Below are positions 41,300 through 49,848 of a stretch of 64,000 nt of DNA, one piece after another. Made by a program: the position numbers and the translations under genes. Below the pieces are notes generated by a model. The model made no database searches, was not told the origin of the DNA, and saw only the letters and a program-made list of their open reading frames with translations. Origin of the DNA: Streptomyces sp. SA15 (GTDB lineage Bacteria; Actinomycetota; Actinomycetes; Streptomycetales; Streptomycetaceae); assembly GCF_002291145.1 (NCBI RefSeq), contig NZ_NTGE01000211.1, positions 1 through 64,000 on the forward strand, given 5' to 3'. The stretch's first letter is position 1. Each line of letters begins with the position of its first letter.

Positions 41300-42445
41300 T
41301 CAGTCCAGATAGCCCCTTAGCTGATCCGCGAATGCGTGGTCCCTGAGCTTGTTCAGGGTCTTCGACTCGATCTGCCGTATCCGTTCCCGCGTCACGCCGA
41401 AGATGCGGCCGATCTCCTCCAGCGTGCGGGGGCGGCCGTCCGCCAGGCCGTAGCGGAGCTGGACGACCTTCCTCTCCCGCTCCCCCAGCGTCGACAGCAC
41501 CGCCTCCAGGTGCTCCCTGAGCAGCAGGAACGCCGCCGACTCGACCGGGCTTGCCGCGTCGCCGTCCTCGATGAGGTCGCCCAGGGCGACGTCGTCCTCC
41601 TCGCCGACCGGGGCGTGCAGGGAGACGGGTTCCTGGGCGAGGCGGAGGACCTCGCTGACGCGCTCGGGCGGCAGGTCGAGGTGGGCGGCGACCTCCGCCG
41701 GGGTCGGCTCGTAGCCGCGTTCCTGGAGCATGCGGCGTTGTACCCGCACGACCCGGTTGATGAGTTCGACGACGTGGACCGGGACGCGGATGGTGCGGGC
41801 CTGGTCGGCGAGGGCGCGGGACATGGCCTGGCGGATCCACCAGGTGGCGTACGTGGAGAACTTGTAGCCGCGGGCGTAGTCGAACTTCTCGACCGCCCTG
41901 ATCAGGCCCAGGTTTCCCTCCTGGACGAGGTCGAGCATGGTCAGCCCGCGGCCGACGTACCGCTTCGCCACGGACACCACCAGCCGCAGGTTCGCCTCGA
42001 TCAGGCGGCGCTTGGCCATGCGGCCCATCACGACCAGTCTGTCCAGGTCGAGGGCGAGCTGGCTGTCCAGGTCGGGGGCGAGGCGCAGCCTCTCCTCGGC
42101 GAACAGGCCGGCCTCGACGCGGCGGGCGAGGTCGACCTCCTCGGCCGCGGTGAGCAGTGGGATGCGGCCGATCTCCCGCAGGTACTGGCGGAACAGGTCG
42201 GAGGAGGGTCCGCTGGTGTCGGCCTTGGCGCGGGCCCGCTCGGGGACCTCGGGGACCTCGGCGACCTCCACGGGCTCGGGGGCCTCGGCGCTCTCCAGCG
42301 CCTCGGCGGGCGGGCCCTCCGGCTCCGCCTCGGGGTGGTGCACGACACGGCTCTGCGGCGGGACCGCGACGAGAACGTCGGTCTCCGTATCAGGTTCCGT
42401 ACCGTCCGTACTGATGTCGGTCTGGGTGAGGGTCTGGGTCTGCAC
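41300..42445 (-). CDS. hrdA: principal-like sigma factor HrdA
   Basis: This 381-residue group 2 sigma-70 factor starts with an acidic, low-complexity N-terminal 75 residues. Region 1.2 follows (DLFRQYLREIGRIPLLTAAE), then regions 2.1-2.4 (LIEANLRLVVSVAKRYVGRG then KFSTYATWWIRQAMSRALAD), region 3 (PAEVAAHLDLPPERVSEVLR), and region 4.2 (TLEEIGRIFGVTRERIRQIE). Region 2.4 (YATWWIRQAI-like) predicts recognition of the housekeeping -10 element. The gene order hrdA-dnaG-FAD reductase-dgt, as I recall it from S. coelicolor, supports hrdA rather than hrdC or hrdD. A dnaG gene lies 265 bp upstream on the same strand. Confidence 0.85.
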   Translation of the reverse strand: MQTQTLTQTDISTDGTEPDTETDVLVAVPPQSRVVHHPEAEPEGPPAEALESAEAPEPVEVAEVPEVPERARAKADTSGPSSDLFRQYLREIGRIPLLTAAEEVDLARRVEAGLFAEERLRLAPDLDSQLALDLDRLVVMGRMAKRRLIEANLRLVVSVAKRYVGRGLTMLDLVQEGNLGLIRAVEKFDYARGYKFSTYATWWIRQAMSRALADQARTIRVPVHVVELINRVVRVQRRMLQERGYEPTPAEVAAHLDLPPERVSEVLRLAQEPVSLHAPVGEEDDVALGDLIEDGDAASPVESAAFLLLREHLEAVLSTLGERERKVVQLRYGLADGRPRTLEEIGRIFGVTRERIRQIESKTLNKLRDHAFADQLRGYLD

Positions 42446-42709
42446 GGGGGCGACCTCCAGGATGATCGCTGCTGAGGTGTGCGGCAGCGGTACTTCGGGG
42501 GCGGAGTCGGCGGCCTCGCCGCTGTCCGTCCCGTACGCGATGAGCGGAACCGCGGGGGTGGGACCCGCTGGGGACGGATCGGCCGCGCTCCGAGGACTCA
42601 GGCACCGGAACCCAGTGTGGAGTACGACACATCGCCGCCACGAGGGGCGTGCGGGGACTTTTTGAGTCCGGTCCGTGACCGCGTGGTTACCCTGCCGGAC
42701 GCGACACGC

Positions 42710-44611
42710 TCAGAGAGCTGCGGCTCCGTGGTCCCTCAGGGCCCGGTCGTACTGCTGGAGAACCCACAGTTCGTTCTTCGCGGCAGCCAGCTGGGCCGGA
42801 TCACCGCCCGCTTCCAGGCGCCTCACGGTGCCCTGGATCTCCCGGATGCGGCGCTCGACCGCTCGCCGGCGGACCGTGACGAGCTGGTCGCCCGCGTAGT
42901 GCTCGTCGACCGTCTTGCGCATGATCGCCTCGACCGCGAGTTCCGTGACCATCGCGCGGACGGCGTCGTCGGGGGCCACCTCGCGGACCCGGACCAGGTA
43001 CTCCTGCGGGTCCTGCGTGCCGTACTCCGCGCCGCCGGCGTCCATGACGGCCTGGCGTACGGCCGCGTAGGGCGCGGCGGTGAACTCGTCGACGCCGTAC
43101 GCGTCGAAGGCCGGGGAGACCAACTCGGGGCGCTGGAGGGCGAGTTTCAGGAGTTCGCGTTCGGTGGCGTAGACCGGGTTGCGGAGGTTGAGGGCCGGGC
43201 CGGACATCGCCGGGCGCGGCCGGTCGTCGTACTGCTGCTGGGGGCCCCGCGTCGGCGCCGGGCCCTTGCCGCCGCGGTCGCGGGCCCAACGGGCCAGCTG
43301 GGCGACGCGCTTGACGACGAACTGCGTGTCGAGGATGCCGAGCATGCCCGCGAGCTGGACGGCGACCTCGTGCTGGGCGCCGGTGTTCTTGATGCGGGCG
43401 ACGATGGGCGCGGCCTCGTCCAGCGCCGCCGCCCGTCCTGCCGGGGTGTCCAGGTCGTAGCGGCCGACGATCTGGCGGAGCGCGAACTCGAAGAGCGGCG
43501 TGCGGGGTTCGACCAGGTCGGCGACCGCCTCGTCGCCCTTCGCCAGGCGCAGCTCGCAGGGGTCCATGTTGTCCGGCGCGATCGCGATGTACGTCTCGGC
43601 GGCGAACTTCTGGTCGTCCTCGAAGGCGCGCAGGGCCGCCTTCTGGCCGGCCGCGTCGCCGTCGAAGGTGAAGATGACGCGGGCGGAGCCGTTGTCCATC
43701 AGCAGACGGCGGAGGATCTTGATGTGGTCGCCGCCGAAGGCCGTACCGCAGGTGGCGATGGCGGTGGTCACGCCGGCGAGGTGGCAGGCCATCACGTCCG
43801 TGTAGCCCTCGACCACGACCGCGCGGCTGGACTTGGCGATGTCCTTCTTCGCCAGGTCGATGCCGTAGAGGACCTGGGACTTCCGGTAGATCGCCGTGTC
43901 GGGCGTGTTGAGGTACTTGGGCCCGTTGTCCGCCTCGTACAGCTTGCGGGCGCCGAAGCCGACTACCTCGCCGCCGATGTCGCGGATGGGCCACATCAGG
44001 CGGCCGCGGAAGCGGTCGATGGGCCCGCGGCGGCCCTCCTGGGAGAGGCCGGAGAGGATCAGCTCCTTGTCGGTGAAGCCCTTGCCGCGGAGGTAGCGGG
44101 TGAGGTGGTCCCAGCCCTGGGGGCTGTAGCCGACGGAGAAGTGCTCCGCGGCGGCCTGGTCGAAGCCGCGCTCGGCGAGGAACGTGCGGCCGGTGTCGGC
44201 CTCCGGGCTGCCGGCCAGCTGCTCCATGTACCACTCGGCGGCGATCTTGTGGGCCTCGACCAGGCGGATCCGCTCGCCGCGCTGGTGGGCGGGGTTGTAC
44301 CCGCCCTCCTCGTAGCGCAGGGTGATGCCGGCCTGGGCTGCGAGGCGTTCGACCGCCTCCGAGAAGGAGAGGTGGTCGATCTTCATCACGAACGTGATGG
44401 TGTCGCCGCCCTCCTGGCAGCCGAAGCAGTGGAAGAACCCCTTGCTCGGGCTGACCTGGAAGGACGGCGACTTCTCGTCGTGGAACGGGCACAGGCCCTT
44501 CAGGTTCCCGCCGCCCGCGTTCCGTAGCTGGAGGTACTCGGACACCACGGCGTCGATCGGGACCGCGTCCCGTACCGCCTTCACGTCCTCGTCGTTGATC
44601 CGTCCTGCCAC
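42710..44611 (-). CDS. dnaG: DNA primase DnaG
   Basis: This 633-residue primase synthesises RNA primers at the replication fork. It has an N-terminal CHC2 zinc ribbon (CPFHDEKSPSFQVSPSKGFF then HCFGCQEGG, residues 41-66), a TOPRIM domain (VVVEGYTDVMACHLAGV with catalytic Glu, and TFDGDAAGQKAALRA with the DxD-like metal site), and a C-terminal helicase-binding region (from about 450). It is full length. The Pro/Arg-rich linker (RGGKGPAPTRGPQQQ) between core and helicase domain is typical for actinobacteria. Confidence 0.97.
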   Translation of the reverse strand: MAGRINDEDVKAVRDAVPIDAVVSEYLQLRNAGGGNLKGLCPFHDEKSPSFQVSPSKGFFHCFGCQEGGDTITFVMKIDHLSFSEAVERLAAQAGITLRYEEGGYNPAHQRGERIRLVEAHKIAAEWYMEQLAGSPEADTGRTFLAERGFDQAAAEHFSVGYSPQGWDHLTRYLRGKGFTDKELILSGLSQEGRRGPIDRFRGRLMWPIRDIGGEVVGFGARKLYEADNGPKYLNTPDTAIYRKSQVLYGIDLAKKDIAKSSRAVVVEGYTDVMACHLAGVTTAIATCGTAFGGDHIKILRRLLMDNGSARVIFTFDGDAAGQKAALRAFEDDQKFAAETYIAIAPDNMDPCELRLAKGDEAVADLVEPRTPLFEFALRQIVGRYDLDTPAGRAAALDEAAPIVARIKNTGAQHEVAVQLAGMLGILDTQFVVKRVAQLARWARDRGGKGPAPTRGPQQQYDDRPRPAMSGPALNLRNPVYATERELLKLALQRPELVSPAFDAYGVDEFTAAPYAAVRQAVMDAGGAEYGTQDPQEYLVRVREVAPDDAVRAMVTELAVEAIMRKTVDEHYAGDQLVTVRRRAVERRIREIQGTVRRLEAGGDPAQLAAAKNELWVLQQYDRALRDHGAAAL

Positions 44612-44649
44612 GCGTGAATTCTACGGTGGTGGACTGACAGCAGTGACGG

Positions 44650-45924
44650 TCAGGAAGCCTGGCCGCTCACGCTTTCCAACGGAACGTGCGGGTTCGCGAG
44701 CGCCTCGGTGTCCACCTGAGCCCTGGAACGAATCAGCTGCTGGATGGGCTCTGTGACGTCCCACACGTTCACGTTCATCCCGGCCAGCACCCGGTGCTCC
44801 TTCACCCAGAACGCGATGAACTCACGCTTGCCCGCGTCCCCCCGGATCACCACTTCGTCGTACGTCCCCGGGGGCGCCCACCCGCTGTACTCCATCCCCA
44901 TGTCGTACTGGTCGGAGAAGAAATAGGGCACGCGGTCGTAGGTGATGTCCTGCCCGAGCATCGCGCGGGCCGCCGCCGGACCGCCGTTGAGGGCGTTGGC
45001 CCAGTGTTCGACGCGCATCCGGGTGTCGAAGAGGGGGTGCGGGAAGGCGGCGACATCGCCGGCCGCGTAGATGTCGGGGTCGGAGGTGCGCAGGCGCTCG
45101 TCGACCACGACCCCGCCGCCGTGCGCGCGGTCGGCGATCTCCAGGCCGGCCGCCTCCGCGAGGGAGACCCGTGGGGCGGCGCCGACCGCCGCCAGGACGT
45201 CGTGCGCGGGGTGCTCCTCGCCGTCGTCGGTGCGGGCGGCCAGCACCATGCCGTCCTGGCCGACGATCTCCGTCAGCTTCGCGCCGAAGTGGAAGCGGAC
45301 GCCGTGCTCGCGGTGCAGCTGGGCGAAGAGGTTGCCGAGCTCGGGGCCGAGGACCGCGTACAGCGGGGTCGGCAGAGGCTCGACGACGGTGACCTCGGCG
45401 CCGTACTCGCGGGCCGCCGCCGCGACCTCCAGGCCGATCCAGCCGGCGCCCGCGATCACGATGTGGCCGTTGTCCCGGCCGAGGGCGGCCAGGACGCCCT
45501 TGAGGCGTTCGGCGTGGGCGAGGCGGCGCAGATGGTGGACGCCCGCGAGGTCCGTGCCGGGGATGTCCAGGCGGCGGGGCTCGGCGCCGGTCGCGAGCAG
45601 CAGCTTGTCGTAGCGCACAACCGTGCCGTCCTCGCCGAAGCGGACCGTCTTCGCGGTGCGGTCGATGGCGTCGACGGTCTGGCCGAGGTGCAGCTCGATG
45701 TCGTTGCGCGCGTACCAGGCGGGCTCGTGCACGAAGACGCTGTCGCGCTCCTCCTTGCCGAGCAGGTAGCCCTTGGAGAGAGGAGGGCGCTCGTACGGGT
45801 GGTCGCGTTCGTCGCAAATCAGTATCACGCGGCCGGTGAAGCCCTCCGCTCGGAGCGTCTCGGCCGCCTTCGCGCCGGCGAGGCCGCCTCCGACGATGAC
45901 GAATGTCTGATCCGCGTCGACCAC
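44650..45924 (-). CDS. NAD(P)/FAD-dependent oxidoreductase (ferredoxin-reductase type)
   Basis: This 424-residue class I pyridine nucleotide-disulfide oxidoreductase has FAD-binding VGGGLAGAKAAETLRAEGF, NAD-binding VIAGAGWIGLEVAAAAREYG, FAD loop SDPDIYAAGDVAAF, and a C-terminal reductase domain of the putidaredoxin/rubredoxin reductase type (Reductase_C). It would transfer electrons from NAD(P)H to a ferredoxin. It follows dgt and precedes dnaG on the minus strand, a position conserved as I recall in Streptomyces. The redox partner is not in the window. It could supply electrons to the Rieske oxygenase but is far from it. Confidence 0.9.
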   Translation of the reverse strand: MVDADQTFVIVGGGLAGAKAAETLRAEGFTGRVILICDERDHPYERPPLSKGYLLGKEERDSVFVHEPAWYARNDIELHLGQTVDAIDRTAKTVRFGEDGTVVRYDKLLLATGAEPRRLDIPGTDLAGVHHLRRLAHAERLKGVLAALGRDNGHIVIAGAGWIGLEVAAAAREYGAEVTVVEPLPTPLYAVLGPELGNLFAQLHREHGVRFHFGAKLTEIVGQDGMVLAARTDDGEEHPAHDVLAAVGAAPRVSLAEAAGLEIADRAHGGGVVVDERLRTSDPDIYAAGDVAAFPHPLFDTRMRVEHWANALNGGPAAARAMLGQDITYDRVPYFFSDQYDMGMEYSGWAPPGTYDEVVIRGDAGKREFIAFWVKEHRVLAGMNVNVWDVTEPIQQLIRSRAQVDTEALANPHVPLESVSGQAS

Positions 45925-46059
45925 TTGATGCCTCCTCGTAAGGGTGTCGCCACATGCGAGCGTCCCGCACGCAGGGTGATGCGGGAAGAGGGAGTGGCCC
46001 GTTCAGGCCACGCAGGGTCACATTCGGGCGTGTTTCGGTTCACTCATGTCTCATCAGCA

Positions 46060-47337
46060 TCACTGGTGCCCCGTCAGACGGGCGTGAAGCGAACGGGCCG
46101 AGGCGTCGGTGAGGGAGGCGATCTGGTCGACGATCACCCGCTTGCGCGCGCGGTCGTCCGGCGCCCGGTCGAACAGGGCACGGAACTGCGGGTCGAGGCC
46201 GTCGGGAGCACGGACGGTGAGCGCCTGAGCCAGTTCGGCGACGACGATCCGCTGGTCGGCGCGCAGCCGTTCCTGCTCGGCGCGCTGCATGACGTACCGG
46301 TCGGCGACCGCCTTGAGGACCGCGCATTCCAGGCGCGTTTCGTGCGGTACGACGAGTTCGGCGCCGTACCTCGTCAGCCGGCCGGTGCCGTACGCCGCGC
46401 GCGTGGCGCCCTCGGCGGCGAGGCAGAAGCGGCCGATGAGCTGGCTGGTGGCGTCCTTGAGGCGGGCCTGGGCGACGGCCGTACCGTCGTAGCCGTGCGG
46501 CCACCACTCCTGGGCGAGGAGCCGGTCGAGGGCCTCGGCCAGTTCGGCGGGGTCGGTGTCGGCGGGCACGTATCGCCCGATGGCGACCGCGAAGACCGCC
46601 TGTCTCTCGGGCTCGGCGTGCAGGCAGCCCGGGTCGATGTGGCCGGCGTGCAGGCCGTCCTCGACGTCGTGCACGGAGTACGCCACGTCGTCGGCCCAGT
46701 CCATGACCTGGGCCTCGAAGGTGGTGCGGGTGCCGGGGGCGCCCTCGCGGACCCAGTCGAAGACGGGGCGGTCGTCGTCGTAGACGCCGAACTTCGGGGA
46801 CTTGGGGTCGGTGGGGTGGGCGCCTCGGGGCCAGGGGTACTTGGTGGCGGCGTCCAGGGCGGCGCGGGTGAGGTTGAGGCCGACGGAGCGGGTGCCTTCG
46901 GCGGTGAACCGTTTGGGTTCGATGCGGGTGAGGAGCCTGAGGGACTGGGCGTTTCCCTCGAAGCCGCCGCAGTCCTCGGCGAATTCGTTGAGTGCCTGTT
47001 CGCCGTTGTGGCCGAAGGGTGGGTGGCCGAGGTCGTGGGAGAGGCAGGCCGCCTCGACCAGGTCGGGGTCGCAGCCGAGGGCTTCGCCCAGTTCTCGGCC
47101 TACCTGGGCGCACTCCAGGGAGTGGGTGAGGCGGGTGCGGGGGCTGGCGTCCCAGGCCTGGCCCATCGTGCCGGGCGTCACCACTTGGGTTTTGCCGGCG
47201 AGTCTTCTGAGGGCGGAGGAATGGAGGATGCGGGCGCGGTCGCGTTGGAAGGCGGTGCGGCCGGGGCGTTTGTCTGGTTCGCCGGCCCAGCGGGCGACTG
47301 ACGTCGGGTCGTAGCCGGGGGGGTTGGTGCCTGCCAT
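46060..47337 (-). CDS. dgt: deoxyguanosinetriphosphate triphosphohydrolase
   Basis: This 425-residue HD-domain dNTPase starts with the family pattern RTAFQRDRARILHSSALRRL, then the H...HD metal site RTRLTHSLECAQVGREL and SHDLGHPPFGHNGEQAL, and a second Asp in VMDWADDVAYSVHDVED. It hydrolyses dNTPs to nucleosides and triphosphate and influences dNTP pools near replication genes. ATG 47337 gives a canonical N-terminus. An inverted repeat-family copy lies just upstream. Confidence 0.92.
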   Translation of the reverse strand: MAGTNPPGYDPTSVARWAGEPDKRPGRTAFQRDRARILHSSALRRLAGKTQVVTPGTMGQAWDASPRTRLTHSLECAQVGRELGEALGCDPDLVEAACLSHDLGHPPFGHNGEQALNEFAEDCGGFEGNAQSLRLLTRIEPKRFTAEGTRSVGLNLTRAALDAATKYPWPRGAHPTDPKSPKFGVYDDDRPVFDWVREGAPGTRTTFEAQVMDWADDVAYSVHDVEDGLHAGHIDPGCLHAEPERQAVFAVAIGRYVPADTDPAELAEALDRLLAQEWWPHGYDGTAVAQARLKDATSQLIGRFCLAAEGATRAAYGTGRLTRYGAELVVPHETRLECAVLKAVADRYVMQRAEQERLRADQRIVVAELAQALTVRAPDGLDPQFRALFDRAPDDRARKRVIVDQIASLTDASARSLHARLTGHQ

Positions 47338-47423
47338 GTCTCGACAGTAAGCGCAGGTAGTGACAATCGGGGTGCGCCTTTGCGTCTGCCGGGTTCTGTT
47401 GTGGCGCGAGTGCAGGTCGTCGT

Positions 47424-47479
47424 GGGCTGGGCGCGCCCGCGCGGCGGAGCCGCAAATTGATACAGCCCCGCGCCCCTAG
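47424..47479 (-). repeat. dispersed intergenic repeat, copy 3
   Basis: On the minus strand it reads TAGGGGCGCGGGGCTGTATC, then AATTTGCGGCTCCGCCGCG, then GGGCGCGCCCAGCCCACG, almost the same as the 41.2 kb copy but in the opposite orientation. It lies between cbiX and dgt. Confidence 0.85.
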
Positions 47480-47501
47480 GTAAGCGAATCCACCCGGCGT
47501 T

Positions 47502-48377
47502 TTAAGCCGAGGCCAGTGCCGGTTCCGTAGCCGTCGCCGTTGCCAGGGACTGGTCGTAGCGGTGGAGGAGCAGGCGGGCCATCGCGGGGTGGGTGCCCAG
47601 CGGGGCCGAGGCTATCCAGGGGGCCGCCTCTGCGGACCGCGTGGCGAAGAGGCCCGGGGCCGTGAAGTAGGAGGCCACGGCCACCCGGTGGCGGCCCCGT
47701 GCCGTCAAGGCGCGGATGGCCGTCTCGACCGTGGGTGTGGCGGCTGACGCGTACGCGGGGACCACCGGGACGCCGAGGCGTTCCGCGAGCAGGTGGGCCG
47801 TGCGGCGGGTGTCCACGGCTGCCTCCGGGTCGCGGGAGCCGGCCGCGGCGAGGACCACCGCGCTGGAGCGGCGGGTGGGCTCGTTCATCCGGGTGGGCCA
47901 GCCGGCCTCGACCAGACGGGCGTAGAGGGTCTCCACGAGCAGCGGGTGCGGGCCGAGCGGGGCGGCGACGCGCGTGCGGGCCGGAGAGGCGGCCGCCATC
48001 TCGGGGATGTCGCGCTTGACGTGGTAGCCACGGCTGAGCAGCAGCGGTACGAGGACGGCCTCGCCGGTGCCGAGGGAGGCGAGCGTGTCGGGCAGCAGCG
48101 GCTCGTTCAGCTCGATGTGGCCGAGGTGCACGGGCAGGCCTGGGCGCAGTTCGCGGACGCGGTCCAGCAGCGTGTGGACGGTGCTCAGCGTGCGCGGGTC
48201 GCGGCTGCCGTGGGCTACGACGACGAGCGCGGGCGGTTCGGGGCGCCGCCTGCCGTCGCGCGAGACGAGGTTGAGCTGGCTGGCGAGCTGGCTGGTGATC
48301 CGGTTCATGATGTGCGCCGTACTGTCGAGGGTTGTGGACTCGTCGCGAAGAGCTTCCGACTTGCGCGTCGCCGTCAT
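47502..48377 (-). CDS. sirohydrochlorin chelatase/CbiX-like protein
   Basis: This 291-residue protein holds two CbiX-like domains: LVVVAHGSRDPRTLSTVHTL with the metal-binding His, HLGHIELNEPLLPD, VLVPLLLSRGYHVKRDIPEM with the second His, and a second degenerate half (VVLAAAGSRDPEAAVDTRRT). CbiX-type chelatases insert Fe2+ or Co2+ into sirohydrochlorin for siroheme or B12. Siroheme supply fits nitrite reduction, and a nitrate-reductase-like gene lies in the same region. The N-terminal 45 residues are poorly conserved; an internal start may be used. Confidence 0.87.
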   Translation of the reverse strand: MTATRKSEALRDESTTLDSTAHIMNRITSQLASQLNLVSRDGRRRPEPPALVVVAHGSRDPRTLSTVHTLLDRVRELRPGLPVHLGHIELNEPLLPDTLASLGTGEAVLVPLLLSRGYHVKRDIPEMAAASPARTRVAAPLGPHPLLVETLYARLVEAGWPTRMNEPTRRSSAVVLAAAGSRDPEAAVDTRRTAHLLAERLGVPVVPAYASAATPTVETAIRALTARGRHRVAVASYFTAPGLFATRSAEAAPWIASAPLGTHPAMARLLLHRYDQSLATATATEPALASA

Positions 48378-48588
48378 GGACTGATGGTGGCGGGGGGAGG
48401 TTGCCGCCCCATTGCACAGGAATGACGGGTCTTTTCCGGGGGTTCACGGTGGGGTGCGGGGGGTGTGTGAGGTGCCGTGACCTGTGGTTTCGCCGTCCGA
48501 AGTGAAGCTGGTCACGTGGTGGGCGGCGAACCGTAGGGCGTTACAGGACGTCTCTGACTGTCGAAAGACGACCGGGAGGAACCCTCCG

Positions 48589-49290
48589 ATGCGACTGCCG
48601 ATGCCGCGCAGACCCCGCCTGCGCAGACCCCGTCTGCCGCGCACCCGCACCGGGCAGCGGCGGCTGGTGCAGGCGGTCATGGCCGGGTGCGTGCTGGCGC
48701 TGCTGCCGGCGACATGGATGTACGTCGTGACCGGGGACCGGCTGCGGACGACGGCGGACGTGCCGCGCACCGAGGTCGCCGTCGTCTTCGGCGCGGGCCT
48801 GTGGGAGGGCGAGCCGTCGCCGTACCTCGCGCACCGCCTGGACGCGGCGGCGAAGCTGTACCGCGAGGACCGGATCGAGGTCGTGCTCGTCACCGGCGAC
48901 AACAGCCGGGAGGACTACGACGAACCCGACGCGATGCGTACCTACCTGACCCGGCGCGGCGTCCCTCAGGCGCGGATCGTCAGCGACTACGCGGGCTTCG
49001 ACACCTGGGACTCCTGCGTGCGCGCGAAGAAGATCTTCGGCGTCGACCGGGCGGTCCTGATCAGTCAGGGCTTCCACATCCGGCGCGCGGTCGCGCTGTG
49101 TCAGGCGGCGGGTGTCACGTCATACGGCGTGGGGGTCGACGCCAGGCATGACGTCACCTGGTACTACGGCGGGGCCCGCGAGATTTTCGCGGCGGGAAAG
49201 GCCGCTCTGGACGCCGTTTTCCGGCCCGATCCGCGGTTCCTTGGGCCTCAAGAGCCGGGAGTGGAACGGGCGTTGAGGATGGCCGGATGA
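48589..49290 (+). CDS. SanA/YdcF-type DUF218 membrane protein
   Basis: This 233-residue protein has a very basic N-terminus, one transmembrane helix (LVQAVMAGCVLALLPATWMY), and a DUF218 domain: VAVVFGAGLWEGEPSPYLAH, LVTGDNSREDYDEPDAMRTY, and VLISQGFHIRRAVALCQAAG. E. coli SanA, the nearest named relative, affects envelope permeability and vancomycin exclusion; the biochemical activity is unknown. ATG 48589 follows GGGAGGA at 48574-48580. Confidence 0.85.
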   Translation: MRLPMPRRPRLRRPRLPRTRTGQRRLVQAVMAGCVLALLPATWMYVVTGDRLRTTADVPRTEVAVVFGAGLWEGEPSPYLAHRLDAAAKLYREDRIEVVLVTGDNSREDYDEPDAMRTYLTRRGVPQARIVSDYAGFDTWDSCVRAKKIFGVDRAVLISQGFHIRRAVALCQAAGVTSYGVGVDARHDVTWYYGGAREIFAAGKAALDAVFRPDPRFLGPQEPGVERALRMAG

Positions 49291-49337
49291 ATCCGGACGT
49301 TTTCCGGCACCGCGTTTGACGAGAACATTTCACCCCC

Positions 49338-49382
49338 TGGAATGAAAACCATTCCGGCACTCTTTGTGATCGAACGATCACA
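49338..49382. promoter_or_regulatory. two adjacent palindromes before a secreted-protein gene
   Basis: GGAATG-AAAAC-CATTCC (49339-49355) is followed by the perfect dyad TGTGATCGAACGATCACA (49365-49382), 69 bp upstream of the start. The spacing does not fit the Streptomyces Crp consensus. They look like two regulator sites or one composite operator. Confidence 0.55.
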
Positions 49383-49450
49383 GATGGTGTCGTCAGGTGT
49401 GCGGCGGCGGATCGGGCCGACCGCCGCGACCTTGGGGGAAGGGACACTCG

Positions 49451-49741
49451 ATGACTCGTCTTCGCTCCGTGTTCGCCACGACCGCCGCGGTGGCGCTGTT
49501 CACCGTGGGGGCCGCTGTGGGTACCGCCTCGGCGGCACCCACGGACGGCGACGACCCGCGGCCGGCGGCGGTGGGCTGCGCCGAACTCGTCGGTTCCGGC
49601 GACGGATGGGCGGCGATCTACAACCAGTGCGGGCACGGGATCTACGCCTCCGTCGAAGTGGACGGCTGGGACCCGGCCTGCATCTACGTCGAGGCCTACA
49701 CGACCGAGTACATCACTCTGGAATCGGGTGACGTCCCGTAA
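49451..49741 (+). CDS. small secreted protein with three cysteines
   Basis: This 96-residue pre-protein has a signal peptide (MTRLRSVFATTAAVALFTVG, cleavage near ASA-AP at about 28) and a mature 68-residue domain with three Cys (VGCAELVG, YNQCGHGIYASVEVDGWDPA, then CIYVEAY) and many aromatic residues. It could form one disulfide and a free thiol or a dimer. No family is recognised; the pattern resembles small Streptomyces inhibitors or morphogenetic peptides, but that is only an impression. Start ATG 49451 has AAGGG upstream. Two palindromes precede it and two strong hairpins follow. Confidence 0.75.
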   Translation: MTRLRSVFATTAAVALFTVGAAVGTASAAPTDGDDPRPAAVGCAELVGSGDGWAAIYNQCGHGIYASVEVDGWDPACIYVEAYTTEYITLESGDVP

Positions 49742-49763
49742 CTACGCGTACGAGTGCTGACCG

Positions 49764-49831
49764 GGACCGTCCCCTGACCAGGGACGGTCCCTGACCGGGG
49801 CGGGAGCGGGGCCGGTGCCCCCGCTCCCGCC
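49764..49831. terminator. two consecutive hairpins between convergent genes
   Basis: GGACCGTCCC (49764-49773) pairs with GGGACGGTCC (49781-49790), and GGCGGGAGCGGGG (49799-49811) pairs with CCCCGCTCCCGCC (49819-49831). They separate the secreted-protein gene from the convergent enoyl-CoA hydratase operon. Confidence 0.75.
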
Positions 49832-49848
49832 CTCGGCCTGTGTGAGCC

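Noticed and set aside
49365..49382. Crp binding site
   Set aside because: The TGTGA and TCACA arms are 8 bases apart, not the 6 of the E. coli consensus, and the actinobacterial GTG-N8-CAC spacing is not met.
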